A stretch of DNA of 34,269 nucleotides, from NCBI GenBank assembly GCA_022841475.1, contig JALHRJ010000048.1, positions 1 to 34,269 on the forward strand, read 5' to 3'. How positions within the stretch are numbered: position 1 is the first letter of the stretch; every line of letters starts with the position of its first letter. Positions 16,335 to 25,220 of this stretch are shown in pieces. Below the pieces are notes generated by a model. The model was not told the DNA's origin. It saw only the letters and a list, made by a program, of their open reading frames with translations, and ran no database searches. Source of the stretch: Cyclobacteriaceae bacterium (GTDB lineage: Bacteria > Bacteroidota > Bacteroidia > Cytophagales > Cyclobacteriaceae). The position numbers and the translations under genes were made by a program.

Positions 16335-17681
16335 ATGTCAACATTAGCTCATTATCGCTCGCACATTCGACCCAACTTTCTCCTCGCCTACCCGGTGATG
16401 TTAAGTATGTTGGGTCAGGTGATGACGGGTGTGGCGGACAGTGTAATGGTTGGCTGGACCGGTGCAGTACCGTTGGCAGCTGCTTCGTTTGCCAATATCT
16501 TTTTTTCAATTCCGCTCTTTTTTGGTGTGGGCGTTTCTTATGCAATCACTCCCTTAGTGGCACAAGCTGAAGGCTCACAGGATGAAAAAAAAATAATTGG
16601 CGTATTAAAAAATGGCTCACTTATTAATTTAATGACTGGTCTCATTTTAGTGTCCTTGATTTTTTCGGTTGAACCCTTCATGCATTCGATGGGCCAGCCC
16701 GATGATGTAGTGATATTAGCAATTCCTTATCTCAGCATCATTGCCATCTCGATTATTCCCACTATGATCTTTCAAACCTATCGGCAATTTGCTGAAGGAC
16801 TTCAACGTACCCGCGCAGCCATGATTATTGTAGTAGGCAGTAATCTTCTCAACATACTTTTAAACTACGTGTTGATTTTTGGAAAGTATGGTTTCCCGGA
16901 AATGGGATTAAACGGTGCGGGTTGGGCAACCTTAATTGCGCGAATTGTTATGGCATTGAGCATGATGCTGTATGTCTATTTTGGAAGAAAATTTCAACCC
17001 TATCAGGCCGGATTCTCCTTTGGAAACTATTCAAGATCACTTATAAAAAAAATGTTGCATATCGGCATTCCTTCCGGCTCGCAATTTATTTTTGAAGCCG
17101 GTGCCTTTGGCTTTTCTGCTCTGATGATGGGTTGGATTGGCACCACCGCACTGGCCGCACATCAGATTGCAATCAATCTGGCCACCATCAGCTACATGAC
17201 TACGTCCGGACTTGGTGCTGCCGCCACAATCCGGGTAGGAAATTTCTGGGGTCAGCGGGATACAAAAAATCTCAGAGCCTCTGCCTTCACCATGATTGGC
17301 ATGGCTACACTGCTCATGACGGCCTGGGCGCTGTTGTTTATTCTAGGTCGCAACTTTTTACCATCCCTTTACATTGAAGATATGGCGGTGATTGAACTTA
17401 CTGCATCCTTATTAATTATCGCAGCCTTCTTTCAGCTATCCGATGGTATACAGGTAGTAACCGCAGGTGCTTTGCGAGGATTGCAAGATGTAAAAATTCC
17501 GTCTGCTCTAACTTTCGTTGCTTATTGGATACTGGCATTGCCTCTCGGCTATTGGCTTGCCTTCCCGTTGCAATTGGGACCCTTCGGCATTTGGATCGGC
17601 CTGCTGATTGGACTCACCCTTACAGCAAGCGCTATGGTAGTGCGGTTTAACCGACTTTCAAAAAGGAAAAATTTTCAGTAG
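16335..17681 (+). CDS. MATE family multidrug/cation antiporter
   Basis: The gene encodes a 448-residue inner-membrane exporter with about 12 hydrophobic segments in two related halves. Family signatures include the N-terminal YPVMLSMLGQVMTGVADSVMVGW and the mid-protein GIPSGSQFIFEAGAFGFSALMMG. The GLGAAATIRVGNFWGQRD and ALRGLQDVKIPSALTFVAYWILALPLGYWL segments also fit. These place it in the NorM branch of MATE proteins, which use Na+ or H+ gradients to expel cationic drugs and dyes. Substrate cannot be predicted. The stop codon abuts the palindromic repeat at 17682. Confidence 0.95.
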   Translation: MSTLAHYRSHIRPNFLLAYPVMLSMLGQVMTGVADSVMVGWTGAVPLAAASFANIFFSIPLFFGVGVSYAITPLVAQAEGSQDEKKIIGVLKNGSLINLMTGLILVSLIFSVEPFMHSMGQPDDVVILAIPYLSIIAISIIPTMIFQTYRQFAEGLQRTRAAMIIVVGSNLLNILLNYVLIFGKYGFPEMGLNGAGWATLIARIVMALSMMLYVYFGRKFQPYQAGFSFGNYSRSLIKKMLHIGIPSGSQFIFEAGAFGFSALMMGWIGTTALAAHQIAINLATISYMTTSGLGAAATIRVGNFWGQRDTKNLRASAFTMIGMATLLMTAWALLFILGRNFLPSLYIEDMAVIELTASLLIIAAFFQLSDGIQVVTAGALRGLQDVKIPSALTFVAYWILALPLGYWLAFPLQLGPFGIWIGLLIGLTLTASAMVVRFNRLSKRKNFQ

Positions 17682-17789
17682 CCCTCACCCGTTATACTTT
17701 TCAGAACTATTACCGTATCAGTGGCCCTCTCCCTTGGGAGAGGGCAGCAGTCGTTCCTAATGTACTTGATGAGGATTGATGGGTGAGGG
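17682..17789. repeat. Palindromic intergenic repeat, copy 1
   Basis: Outer arms CCCTCACCC (17682-17690) and GGGTGAGGG (17781-17789) are perfect complements. Near the middle sits a perfect hairpin GCCCTCTCCC-TT-GGGAGAGGGC (17724-17745). The element starts directly after the MATE stop codon. A related copy lies at 19776-19879. It looks like a REP- or MITE-like dispersed element and may also act as a transcription terminator for the MATE gene. Confidence 0.75.
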
Positions 17790-17825
17790 AAAAACTTCTT
17801 AACTTACTAACCAAACCTCACCCCT

Positions 17826-18380
17826 ATGGAAGAACCCGCTCGCCCGGTACAATACTCACAAACCATCATTACCGAACTGATGATTCCCTCCTACGCCAAC
17901 TTTGGTGGAAAAATTCATGGAGGCACATTGCTCTCACTTATGGATAAAGTTGCTTATGCCACTGCCAGCAAACACGCAGGCACCTATTGCGTAACGGTTA
18001 CTGTTGATAAGGTTGAGTTTCTTCAACCCGTAGAAGTGGGTGAACTCGTTTCCATGCACGCCTCGGTAAATTATGTAGGTCGCACTTCCCTGATTGTGGG
18101 TATTCGGGTAGAATCCCAAAATATAAAAACCGGAGAAATAAAACATACTAACTCATCCTTCTTTACCATGGTGGCCAAAGGGGATGACGATAAACCAGCC
18201 GTAGTACCCGCACTAATTCTTGAAAACAGAGAAGATGTAAAACGCTTCATTGAAGCCATGCGCATGAAGGAAATCAGAACTATGGTGCGCGAACAAATGG
18301 ACGATGCCAAGTCGCATATTGAAGTGGAGCGGGCTAATGAGATTTTGAAAGACCAGCGGTGTAAAATTCACTTTAAGTAG
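17826..18380 (+). CDS. Acyl-CoA thioesterase, hotdog fold
   Basis: Hydrolyses acyl-CoA to free acid and CoA. The 184-residue protein has the YciA/BFIT-type active-site region ANFGGKIHGGTLLSLMD (about 24-40) with catalytic Asp40. The strands VTVTVDKVEFLQPVEVGELV and RTSLIVGIRVESQNI are also typical. After the hotdog core (to about residue 130) there is a charged C-terminal extension of around 50 residues, rich in Glu, Lys and Arg, which is longer than in YciA. The start is ATG at 17826. It is 37 bases upstream of the M24 peptidase gene. Preferred chain length is unknown. Confidence 0.92.
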   Translation: MEEPARPVQYSQTIITELMIPSYANFGGKIHGGTLLSLMDKVAYATASKHAGTYCVTVTVDKVEFLQPVEVGELVSMHASVNYVGRTSLIVGIRVESQNIKTGEIKHTNSSFFTMVAKGDDDKPAVVPALILENREDVKRFIEAMRMKEIRTMVREQMDDAKSHIEVERANEILKDQRCKIHFK

Positions 18381-18417
18381 TTTTATAAACACATATACTT
18401 ACCACAAAATAATTCCT

Positions 18418-19749
18418 ATGAAATATATTTTATCACTACTACTTTTTTTTACCTCCACTTATGCGATTAGTCAGGTTCCTGTCATCCTCACTCAACGTGA
18501 CCAGGCGCGCGTGATTGATGAATTATTGGAAGACCGCCTGCGCACTACTTTGCCGGCACTTATGCACAGAGAGGGATTCGATATGTGGGTAATTATCTCG
18601 CGCGAATACAATGAAGACCCTGTAATCCGCACATTGTTACCAGCAACCTGGCATGCTGCCCGTAGAACCACCATGTTGATCGCATTTGACCGCGGTGCTG
18701 ATAAGGAAATGGAATTCCTGGCTGTTGCCCGATACGATGTAGGCAAAATGTTTAAGCGCGCCTGGGATCCTGATGCAAACCCTGATCAATGGGCGCAACT
18801 TGGCAAAATCATTAGCGAACGTAATCCTAAAAAAATTGGAGTAAACAAAGCATCTTCATGGGGCCATGCCGATGGACTCACTTCAAATGATTACGATAAC
18901 CTGATTAAAGTCCTACCAAAAAATCTTCAACCCAAAGTCGTCTCAGCTGAGAAGTTGGCTGTTAGTTGGCTGGAAACCCGCACCGAAAAGGAGATGGCGA
19001 TCTATCAGCAAATTTGTCGCATTGCTCATGACATTATTCAGGAATGTTTTTCAGATAAAGTGATTCAGCCAGGTGTAACTACCACCGAGGATGTGGTGTG
19101 GTGGTATCGCGAGCGAATCAAAGAATTAAAATTAGATACCTGGTTTCACACTTCGGTATCTATACAACGTAATGAACCTGATGCACTGACAGCAAAACGT
19201 CCTCAGCCCTTGGTGATACAACCCGGAGATTTATTACATGTAGATTTTGGAATTACCTACTTGCGATTGAATACCGATACACAACAACATGCATACATTT
19301 TAAAAGCTGGTGAAACGGAAGTGCCCAACTATTTGAAAGATGCATTTGTTAAAGGAAACCGGTTACAAGATATTCTTACGGGTCACTTCAAAGAAGGTCG
19401 AACGGGAAATGAAATTCTAAAAGCGACACGCGACCAAGCCATCGCTGAAGGAATCACCCCTTCTATTTACACTCACCCTATTGGTTTTCATGGGCACGCG
19501 GCAGGTACTACTATTGGTATGTGGGACATGCAAGGCGGTGTTCCCTTTACCGGAGAGTATCCCATGCACTACAAAACAGCGTACTCGATTGAGTTAAATT
19601 GTACGGTGAATATTCCCGAATGGAAAAAAGATATCCGCATTCAGCTGGAGGAAGATGGGTATTTTGATGAAACAGGATTCCGCTACATCGATGGCCGACA
19701 AAGAGAAATTATTACAATTCCAAAAATGGGTGGTATTAACCGACAGTAA
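18418..19749 (+). CDS. Exported M24 family metallopeptidase (Xaa-Pro aminopeptidase-like)
   Basis: Residues 1-18 are a signal peptide (MKYILSLLLFFTSTYAIS|Q), so the enzyme is periplasmic or otherwise exported. The N-terminal creatinase-like domain (about 40-180, GFDMWVIISREYNEDPV) is followed by the pita-bread catalytic domain. The metal ligands can be placed as Asp276 (HVDFGITY), Asp287 (NTDTQQ), His360 (HGHAAGTTIG), Glu392 (YSIELN) and Glu411 (IQLEED). The Asp-Asp distance of 11 residues and the His-Glu distance of 32 match active M24 enzymes. The usual HGxGHxxG stretch is replaced by HPIGFHGHAAGTTIG, suggesting a divergent subgroup. Substrate is probably peptides, unproven. Length is 443 residues. 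Confidence 0.93.
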   Translation: MKYILSLLLFFTSTYAISQVPVILTQRDQARVIDELLEDRLRTTLPALMHREGFDMWVIISREYNEDPVIRTLLPATWHAARRTTMLIAFDRGADKEMEFLAVARYDVGKMFKRAWDPDANPDQWAQLGKIISERNPKKIGVNKASSWGHADGLTSNDYDNLIKVLPKNLQPKVVSAEKLAVSWLETRTEKEMAIYQQICRIAHDIIQECFSDKVIQPGVTTTEDVVWWYRERIKELKLDTWFHTSVSIQRNEPDALTAKRPQPLVIQPGDLLHVDFGITYLRLNTDTQQHAYILKAGETEVPNYLKDAFVKGNRLQDILTGHFKEGRTGNEILKATRDQAIAEGITPSIYTHPIGFHGHAAGTTIGMWDMQGGVPFTGEYPMHYKTAYSIELNCTVNIPEWKKDIRIQLEEDGYFDETGFRYIDGRQREIITIPKMGGINRQ

Positions 19750-19775
19750 AGCAACTGTTGATTTATTAAACTGAT

Positions 19776-19879
19776 CCCTCACCCGAATAACTTTCAGACT
19801 TAAATTTAAGTCTAATCTCCCTCCCGGGGAGAGGGCTTCTTAAGCCAGTCTCTTAAAATTTGAGAGTATCAGGCAAGGG
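19776..19879. repeat. Palindromic intergenic repeat, copy 2 (degenerate)
   Basis: It starts with the same CCCTCACCC (19776-19784) as copy 1. The next bases also match in part (GAATAACTTTCAGA against GTTATACTTTTCAGA), and an imperfect version of the central hairpin follows (CTCCCTCCC / GGGGAGAGGGC, 19817-19836). The right end AGGCAAGGG is a decayed form of GGGTGAGGG. It also contains a perfect 18-bp palindrome, AGACTTAAATTTAAGTCT (19796-19813), which copy 1 lacks. It lies between the M24 gene and plsC. Confidence 0.65.
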
Positions 19880-19965
19880 AATTGTAAGTCCTTCTTTGGT
19901 TCATCTAAGGGCGGGCTTTTTATTTATCTTTACATCACACATAAAAAAGTACTGACCTGCCCTAC

Positions 19966-20697
19966 ATGAGAATCCTAAGAACGCTTCATACCCTCTATGG
20001 ATTCATCCTTTTTTCGGTGGTTTTTCTACTTTTGTTTCCGTTGTTTCTAATCCCGATTTTCTTTCCGAAACAATTTCACCTGGTAGGTGTGTTAAATCGT
20101 TGGTGGGCCTATATTTTGTTTCCACTTACTTTTCTACCCTATAAAGTTGAGTGCCGATCTAAACTTGATCCCAAAAAACAATACATCTTTTGTCCTAACC
20201 ATTTCTCCTACCTCGACATTGCGGCTATGGGCCTCAATCCCATCAATACAATTTTTGTTGGTAAGAACGATATGGAAAAAATTCCGCTGTTTGGATACAT
20301 GTATCGTAAACTTCATATAACTGTAGATCGCTCGAGGTTAAAAAGCCGAAGGGATACACTCATCGCATCCATGAAAGCGGTTGATGAAGGCAAAAGTTTA
20401 GTGATCTTTCCAGAAGGTGGTATTATAAGCAGGCACCCACCGCGCCTGGCGCCATTCAAAGACGGGGCTTTTCGAACGGCAATCGAAAAACAAATTGCTT
20501 TGGTTCCAGTAACCATTCCTTTTAATTGGATAATTTTGCCCGATCAGGTTCCGTTGCGTTTGCATTGGGGGGTTATTCACGTAATTTTTCATGAACCCAT
20601 CGATACAAAAGAATACACACTTGATCACATTGAAGAGTTGAAGACCCGCGCGTATAACGTAATTGAACGTGAATTAAAAAATCATGAAAATCGATAA
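19966..20697 (+). CDS. plsC: 1-acyl-sn-glycerol-3-phosphate acyltransferase
   Basis: Adds the second acyl chain to lysophosphatidic acid in phospholipid synthesis at the inner membrane. The 243-residue protein opens with a hydrophobic N-terminal anchor (about 11-34) and has the catalytic NHFSYLDI motif with His79 and Asp84. The second substrate-binding motif is IFPEGGI (about 145-151), a common variant of the EGTR motif. The start is ATG at 19966. Its 3' end overlaps gatC by 14 bases, so the two are translationally linked. A weak -7-like box TATCTTTA lies at 19925-19932. Some related proteins act on other lipid acceptors, so the exact substrate is inferred. Confidence 0.88.
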   Translation: MRILRTLHTLYGFILFSVVFLLLFPLFLIPIFFPKQFHLVGVLNRWWAYILFPLTFLPYKVECRSKLDPKKQYIFCPNHFSYLDIAAMGLNPINTIFVGKNDMEKIPLFGYMYRKLHITVDRSRLKSRRDTLIASMKAVDEGKSLVIFPEGGIISRHPPRLAPFKDGAFRTAIEKQIALVPVTIPFNWIILPDQVPLRLHWGVIHVIFHEPIDTKEYTLDHIEELKTRAYNVIERELKNHENR

Positions 20698-20971
20698 GGA
20701 AACGTTAAATAAAATAGCTCACCTCGCCAGGCTTGAGTTTAATGAAAAAGACGCGAAAAAGATGACGCAGGATATGAATAACATACTGTCGTTTGTAGAA
20801 AAACTTAATGAAGTGAATACAGACGGGGTGGAGCCCCTCACCACGATGAGTCATGAAATTAATTCCTTGCGGGAAGACGAAGTGAAGCCCCATTTGGATC
20901 GTTACCTTGCCTTGAAAAGTGCTCCAAAAAAAGATCTTGAGTATTTCCGCGTGCCTAAGGTTTTGGAATAA
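20684..20971 (+). CDS. gatC: Asp-tRNA(Asn)/Glu-tRNA(Gln) amidotransferase subunit C
   Basis: Small subunit of the GatCAB complex, which converts misacylated Glu-tRNA(Gln) or Asp-tRNA(Asn) to the correct form. Its presence implies that this organism uses the indirect amidation route for at least one of these tRNAs. The 95-residue protein has the family pattern KIAHLARLEFNEKDAKKMTQDMNNILSFVEKLNEVNTDGVEPL, with the tail RVPKVLE that wraps GatA. It overlaps plsC by 14 bases. gatA and gatB are not in the window. Confidence 0.96.
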   Translation: MKIDKETLNKIAHLARLEFNEKDAKKMTQDMNNILSFVEKLNEVNTDGVEPLTTMSHEINSLREDEVKPHLDRYLALKSAPKKDLEYFRVPKVLE

Positions 20972-21044
20972 TTACCACGCCTTTCTCAATTGCTATTCGT
21001 TGTATTAAAAGGTAAACTTGCGTTGCTTTTTTAACTGCCAGCAT

Positions 21045-24041
21045 ATGCACACCATTCAATTCTGGAAGTCGTGGAGTAAACCGTATCAATATTTTTTTTG
21101 GTTTCTCTGCACTTTGTTGATTTTGTCATTAGTGTTTTTTTGGTATTCCTACCTTACCACTCCGGCACCTGTAATTACCTGGCAGTATTTTCAAGAACTC
21201 CAATTGGAAGAAATTCCGATTCGTTCATTTCAGGTTGGATTGGAAACTATTAAGGTGAAGGCAGATAATCTTATGATTTATGAAACACAATCAGGAAGTC
21301 CGCTGCAACCCAATACTCCTGCATCCTACTTATTTCTTTCGGCACTGCTCATCGCAATAATAGTGCTGCTCACCATTTGTACACTGCTTAGCAGGTTTTG
21401 GTTTTTGGTGGGTATGGGCATCTTTTCTCTATTCATGATTAGCCTACAACCTGAAGCGATGATGGTATTTGGTCTCACCAATAAAATTCCGGTCGCTTCC
21501 ATGCTCATCCTTATGGCAAGTCTTGGATATTATTTCCATGCCTTCCGGAGTGAAACAGGCTTTTTTATCCGATTACTATCCTTTACAATTCTCTTTATAA
21601 TTCTGGGAGCTCTAGTGGTTGGATTTAGTCAGACCGAAGATCCTTTTCTACACCTTTCCGTAAATGGATACTCTCTGGGGCTTATCTTAACTCTTGTATT
21701 CATTTTGATGATAGGCCCAGAAATACCTGCCGCCTTCATTAATGTGGTAACGCAAGGAACCCGTCAAACAAAAAGTCTGAGGCATTTTCTGATCATCACA
21801 GGAGTATATCTGATCAATCTATTGATTGCCTATAGCATCAAAATCGGATACCTCGACTGGAATATCTGGGCAATTGATATCTTTTTTCTTTTTACAGTTT
21901 CATCCATTCTTGGCATCTGGGGATTTCGCCAGCGAGAGCCACAATACGCTTCTATCTTTTCTGCAGATCCATTTGGTATTTATTTCATTCTTGCGATGAT
22001 GTTAATTTCCGTAACAACCATCGCATACTTTTTGTCTACCGCCAATGATACGGTAATTATTGTTTTGAGAGATGTTATTTTATACAGTCATATCGGCTAT
22101 GGTTTAATCTTTCTGGCTTACATACTTTCCAACTTTGGTTCCATGTTAACCAAAAACCTGCAAGTACATAAAGTGCTTTATAAGCCTACTACCATGCACT
22201 ACTTTACGTTCAGACTGATGGGCCTAATTACATGTTTTGCTTTTTTAGTTTTCGATACCAGTTGGCGGACCCCCATCAATCAAATCTATGCTGGGTACTA
22301 CAGCAGTTATGGCGACCTGTATTTAGCACAAGGTGATGATCAACTGGCAGAAGCATTTTATAACAAGTCGATCTTCTACCGCAATCAAAATCATCACGCT
22401 CATTATGCATTGGCCTCCATCTATGCCTCGAGACTGGAAACTCAAAAGGAAAAACAGGAACTTACCGAAGCAAGTGCAAGCGCCACAGAATTTGCATTTA
22501 TCAACCTGAGTGATGCCTATCAGCGCACAGGAGATTTACTCGAATCCGTAATGGTTTTGAACGAAGCTAAAAAAATAATTCCGGAAAGCGGAGTTATTCA
22601 CAATAGTCTTGGATTGGCTTTCTCAAAATTAAAAATGTCTGACTCAGCCCTTTTCTCATTTCAAAAGGCACGCACCTACAGCAATATGAAAGAAATGGCC
22701 GAAACGAATTTGCTGGCTACCAGCGCACGATTTAAACTATCCTACCCAGCGGATTCATTGCTTCAACTTATTGGATCACAATCAGAAGGACCGCAGGCTA
22801 ACGCCCTTGCACTAGCCAATATGCAAAATCTACCCATCGAAATAGATTTTACTCTTGGTGCAGACACTATACTCTCAGCAACAAAAGTCACCTTCTTGTG
22901 TAACTATTTTATCAATCAACCAACAAAAATTGATACCGCACTTCTTTCCAGAGCAGTAGCCCTCGCGAGGAAACCGAGCAATGACTATTTTAAGGAGGTT
23001 ATTATTGTTGCGGCTTCGCATGCTTATTACCAACAAGGTCTGGTGAGACGAGCCTTTGATCTTACCCGAGAGATTGCCTATTCTTCAGGAAGCGGAAAGT
23101 ACTTTTCATTATTGGGCACGTGGGCACTGGAACAAAATAATCCACAGATTGCCGCTAATTATTTTTTAGTTGCCAAGGACAAAAATCAACCAAAGGCATT
23201 ATTCAATGAGGCGCTTTCTTACACCGAAGCTGATAGCATTCCAGGTGCCATTAACCTGTGGGATAGTGTAACCCGCTCCAACGATACAATTCAGATTGCT
23301 ACCGCGCGGAAAATAATGCGCAGCCTGACAGCAACGTCTTCTCAAGTCATGACTTTCTCCGATGAAGAGAAATATCTGTTTTGTCGTTATAAAATTGACC
23401 TGACAGATACAGCACTATTCTGGACTATTAATTCAAGTATCCAAAATGAAGAGTTAAAAGCGCAAGCCATTCTTGACTTCAGTAAAAAGTGGTTTGCTCT
23501 CGATGAAGCTGCTGTAGCCTATGAAATTCTCAAGGAGGTTAGAGGTCTTCGACTAACAAGCAAAAGTACTTATGACGAAATAATAGTTTTAAATCTTATG
23601 CTATTAGCTGATTTTGACCCCGAAACTTTTGTCCAACAATCACTAGACAATTTAGAACCACTTAAGAGCTCATTCCCAAATCAGGTAGTCTATCTCCAGG
23701 CGATACATGATCAATATGCAGAACGCATGGAAGACGTACGTACTAAGTTTGAGTACCTGAGTCAGGCAAACATTCACTTTGAAGAAGGCCTGGTAGCTTC
23801 CGCTAAATTCTTCTCGGCTGATACTACCGATAGACTTAAGTCATATTCAATAGTAGTCTCGGGTCTGCTCGCTCGGCCACATTCCATTAAACTCTTAAAA
23901 GCCTATGTAAAAGAAGCAGCCCTTGTAGGTTTTGATGATGAGGCCGATGAGAGTTTAACAAAATTGAGAGAGTTATTACCGCCTTGGTCTTTTAATCGTT
24001 ATGTAAAGGAAAACCCTGATTTCTTTGATATTGAAGATTAA
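21045..24041 (+). CDS. Polytopic membrane protein with TPR-rich C-terminal half
   Basis: I do not recognise a named family. From the ATG at 21045 the protein has 998 residues. The N-terminal ~400 residues hold about 11 or 12 hydrophobic segments. A ~60-residue loop between the first two carries polar residues and is probably periplasmic. From about residue 415 onward the protein is soluble and helical, with tetratricopeptide-like repeats such as SSYGDLYLAQGDDQLAEAFY, LSDAYQRTGDLLESVMVL and SLGLAFSKLKMSDSALFSFQ. Further degenerate repeats run to the C-terminus. The layout suggests a membrane-anchored scaffold or an envelope assembly factor, as an inference. A longer frame starts at TTG 21018 but adds unlikely residues. 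It sits between gatC and gcvT. Confidence 0.85.
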   Translation: MHTIQFWKSWSKPYQYFFWFLCTLLILSLVFFWYSYLTTPAPVITWQYFQELQLEEIPIRSFQVGLETIKVKADNLMIYETQSGSPLQPNTPASYLFLSALLIAIIVLLTICTLLSRFWFLVGMGIFSLFMISLQPEAMMVFGLTNKIPVASMLILMASLGYYFHAFRSETGFFIRLLSFTILFIILGALVVGFSQTEDPFLHLSVNGYSLGLILTLVFILMIGPEIPAAFINVVTQGTRQTKSLRHFLIITGVYLINLLIAYSIKIGYLDWNIWAIDIFFLFTVSSILGIWGFRQREPQYASIFSADPFGIYFILAMMLISVTTIAYFLSTANDTVIIVLRDVILYSHIGYGLIFLAYILSNFGSMLTKNLQVHKVLYKPTTMHYFTFRLMGLITCFAFLVFDTSWRTPINQIYAGYYSSYGDLYLAQGDDQLAEAFYNKSIFYRNQNHHAHYALASIYASRLETQKEKQELTEASASATEFAFINLSDAYQRTGDLLESVMVLNEAKKIIPESGVIHNSLGLAFSKLKMSDSALFSFQKARTYSNMKEMAETNLLATSARFKLSYPADSLLQLIGSQSEGPQANALALANMQNLPIEIDFTLGADTILSATKVTFLCNYFINQPTKIDTALLSRAVALARKPSNDYFKEVIIVAASHAYYQQGLVRRAFDLTREIAYSSGSGKYFSLLGTWALEQNNPQIAANYFLVAKDKNQPKALFNEALSYTEADSIPGAINLWDSVTRSNDTIQIATARKIMRSLTATSSQVMTFSDEEKYLFCRYKIDLTDTALFWTINSSIQNEELKAQAILDFSKKWFALDEAAVAYEILKEVRGLRLTSKSTYDEIIVLNLMLLADFDPETFVQQSLDNLEPLKSSFPNQVVYLQAIHDQYAERMEDVRTKFEYLSQANIHFEEGLVASAKFFSADTTDRLKSYSIVVSGLLARPHSIKLLKAYVKEAALVGFDDEADESLTKLRELLPPWSFNRYVKENPDFFDIED

Positions 24042-24083
24042 AGATCGCAAGCACTTGATCTGGCTTAAACCATTATCAATTCT

Positions 24084-24091
24084 TACTTTTG
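24084..24091 (+). promoter_or_regulatory. Candidate -7 promoter box for gcvT
   Basis: TACTTTTG matches the Bacteroidota -7 consensus TAnnTTTG exactly and lies 18 bases before the gcvT ATG. A TTG at 24055-24057 could be the -33 element, but the 26-base gap is longer than the usual 17-23. The leader would be short. Confidence 0.45.
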
Positions 24092-24109
24092 TAGACTTTA
24101 TTAAATCCT

Positions 24110-25189
24110 ATGGACAAGAAAATACCTCTTCATGAACTTCATGTAAAATTAGGCGGAAAGATTGTGCCCTTTGGCGGATTTCTCATGCCGGTTCGTTACT
24201 CTTCAGACATTGAAGAACATATGGCGGTTCGGAATAGTGTAGGTGTTTTCGATGTATCCCACATGGGTGAGTTTAAAGTAGAAGGACCGCAGGCACTTGA
24301 TTTGATTCAGCGAATTACCAGCAACGATGCCTCCAAATTAGCCGATGGCCAGGCCCAATATACCTGCTTACCCAATGAGCAAGGTGGCATTGTTGATGAT
24401 CTGATTGTCTATAAAATTAAAGACAACGATTATTTCATCGTAGTGAACGCCTCTAATATTGAAAAGGATTTCAATTGGTTTAAAAAATTCAATTCAAACG
24501 GGGCAGTACTTAAAAACATCTCTGACAACATGTGCCTGTTTGCTGTGCAAGGGCCTAAAGCAACAGGTGTTCTACAAAAACTCACAAAAACTGATTTAAG
24601 TGTTATCAAATATTATCACTTTGCGATTGGTGAGTTTGCAGGTGTTCCTGATGTTATTATGAGCAATACCGGGTATACAGGTGCGGGCGGTTTCGAGATT
24701 TATGTTGATAATGCCAGTGCTGAAAAAGTATGGAACGCAATCTTTGAAGCCGGTCAGACTGAAAACATTAAACCTATTGGTTTGGGTGCTCGGGATACAC
24801 TCCGGCTCGAAAAAGGATTTTGCCTTTATGGAAATGATATTGATGACACTACATCTCCTCTTGAAGCCGGCTTAGGCTGGATTACCAAGTTTACCAAAGA
24901 CTTTACCAACTCCTCCAACCTTAAAAGGCAAAAAGAGGCAGGCGTAGCAAAAAAATTAGTTGGCTTTAAAATGATAGACAAAGGTATTCCGCGCCATGAT
25001 TATCTTTTGAAAGATGTAACTGGAACCACCATTGGAAAAGTAACATCAGGAACAATATCTCCATTGCTTGGAATTGGAATTGGATTAGGATATGTTACCA
25101 GTGAACACGCTGCTACTGATACCGAAATATTTGTTGATGTGAGAGGTAAAGGGTTAAAAGCAGTAGTCTCTAAACTACCTTTTGTCTGA
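24110..25189 (+). CDS. gcvT: Glycine cleavage system T protein (aminomethyltransferase)
   Basis: Transfers the methylene group from the aminomethyl-lipoyl H protein to tetrahydrofolate and releases ammonia, in glycine breakdown and one-carbon supply. The 359-residue length is normal. Signatures include [40 protein letters not shown] (20-59) and the [20 protein letters not shown] segment. [12 protein letters not shown] and [19 protein letters not shown] are in the folate-binding core. The C-terminal barrel has [21 protein letters not shown]. Other glycine cleavage genes are not in the window. Confidence 0.97.
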   Translation: MDKKIPLHELHVKLGGKIVPFGGFLMPVRYSSDIEEHMAVRNSVGVFDVSHMGEFKVEGPQALDLIQRITSNDASKLADGQAQYTCLPNEQGGIVDDLIVYKIKDNDYFIVVNASNIEKDFNWFKKFNSNGAVLKNISDNMCLFAVQGPKATGVLQKLTKTDLSVIKYYHFAIGEFAGVPDVIMSNTGYTGAGGFEIYVDNASAEKVWNAIFEAGQTENIKPIGLGARDTLRLEKGFCLYGNDIDDTTSPLEAGLGWITKFTKDFTNSSNLKRQKEAGVAKKLVGFKMIDKGIPRHDYLLKDVTGTTIGKVTSGTISPLLGIGIGLGYVTSEHAATDTEIFVDVRGKGLKAVVSKLPFV

Positions 25190-25220
25190 ACCTTGATTCA
25201 TATGATTTCTATGATCCGTT

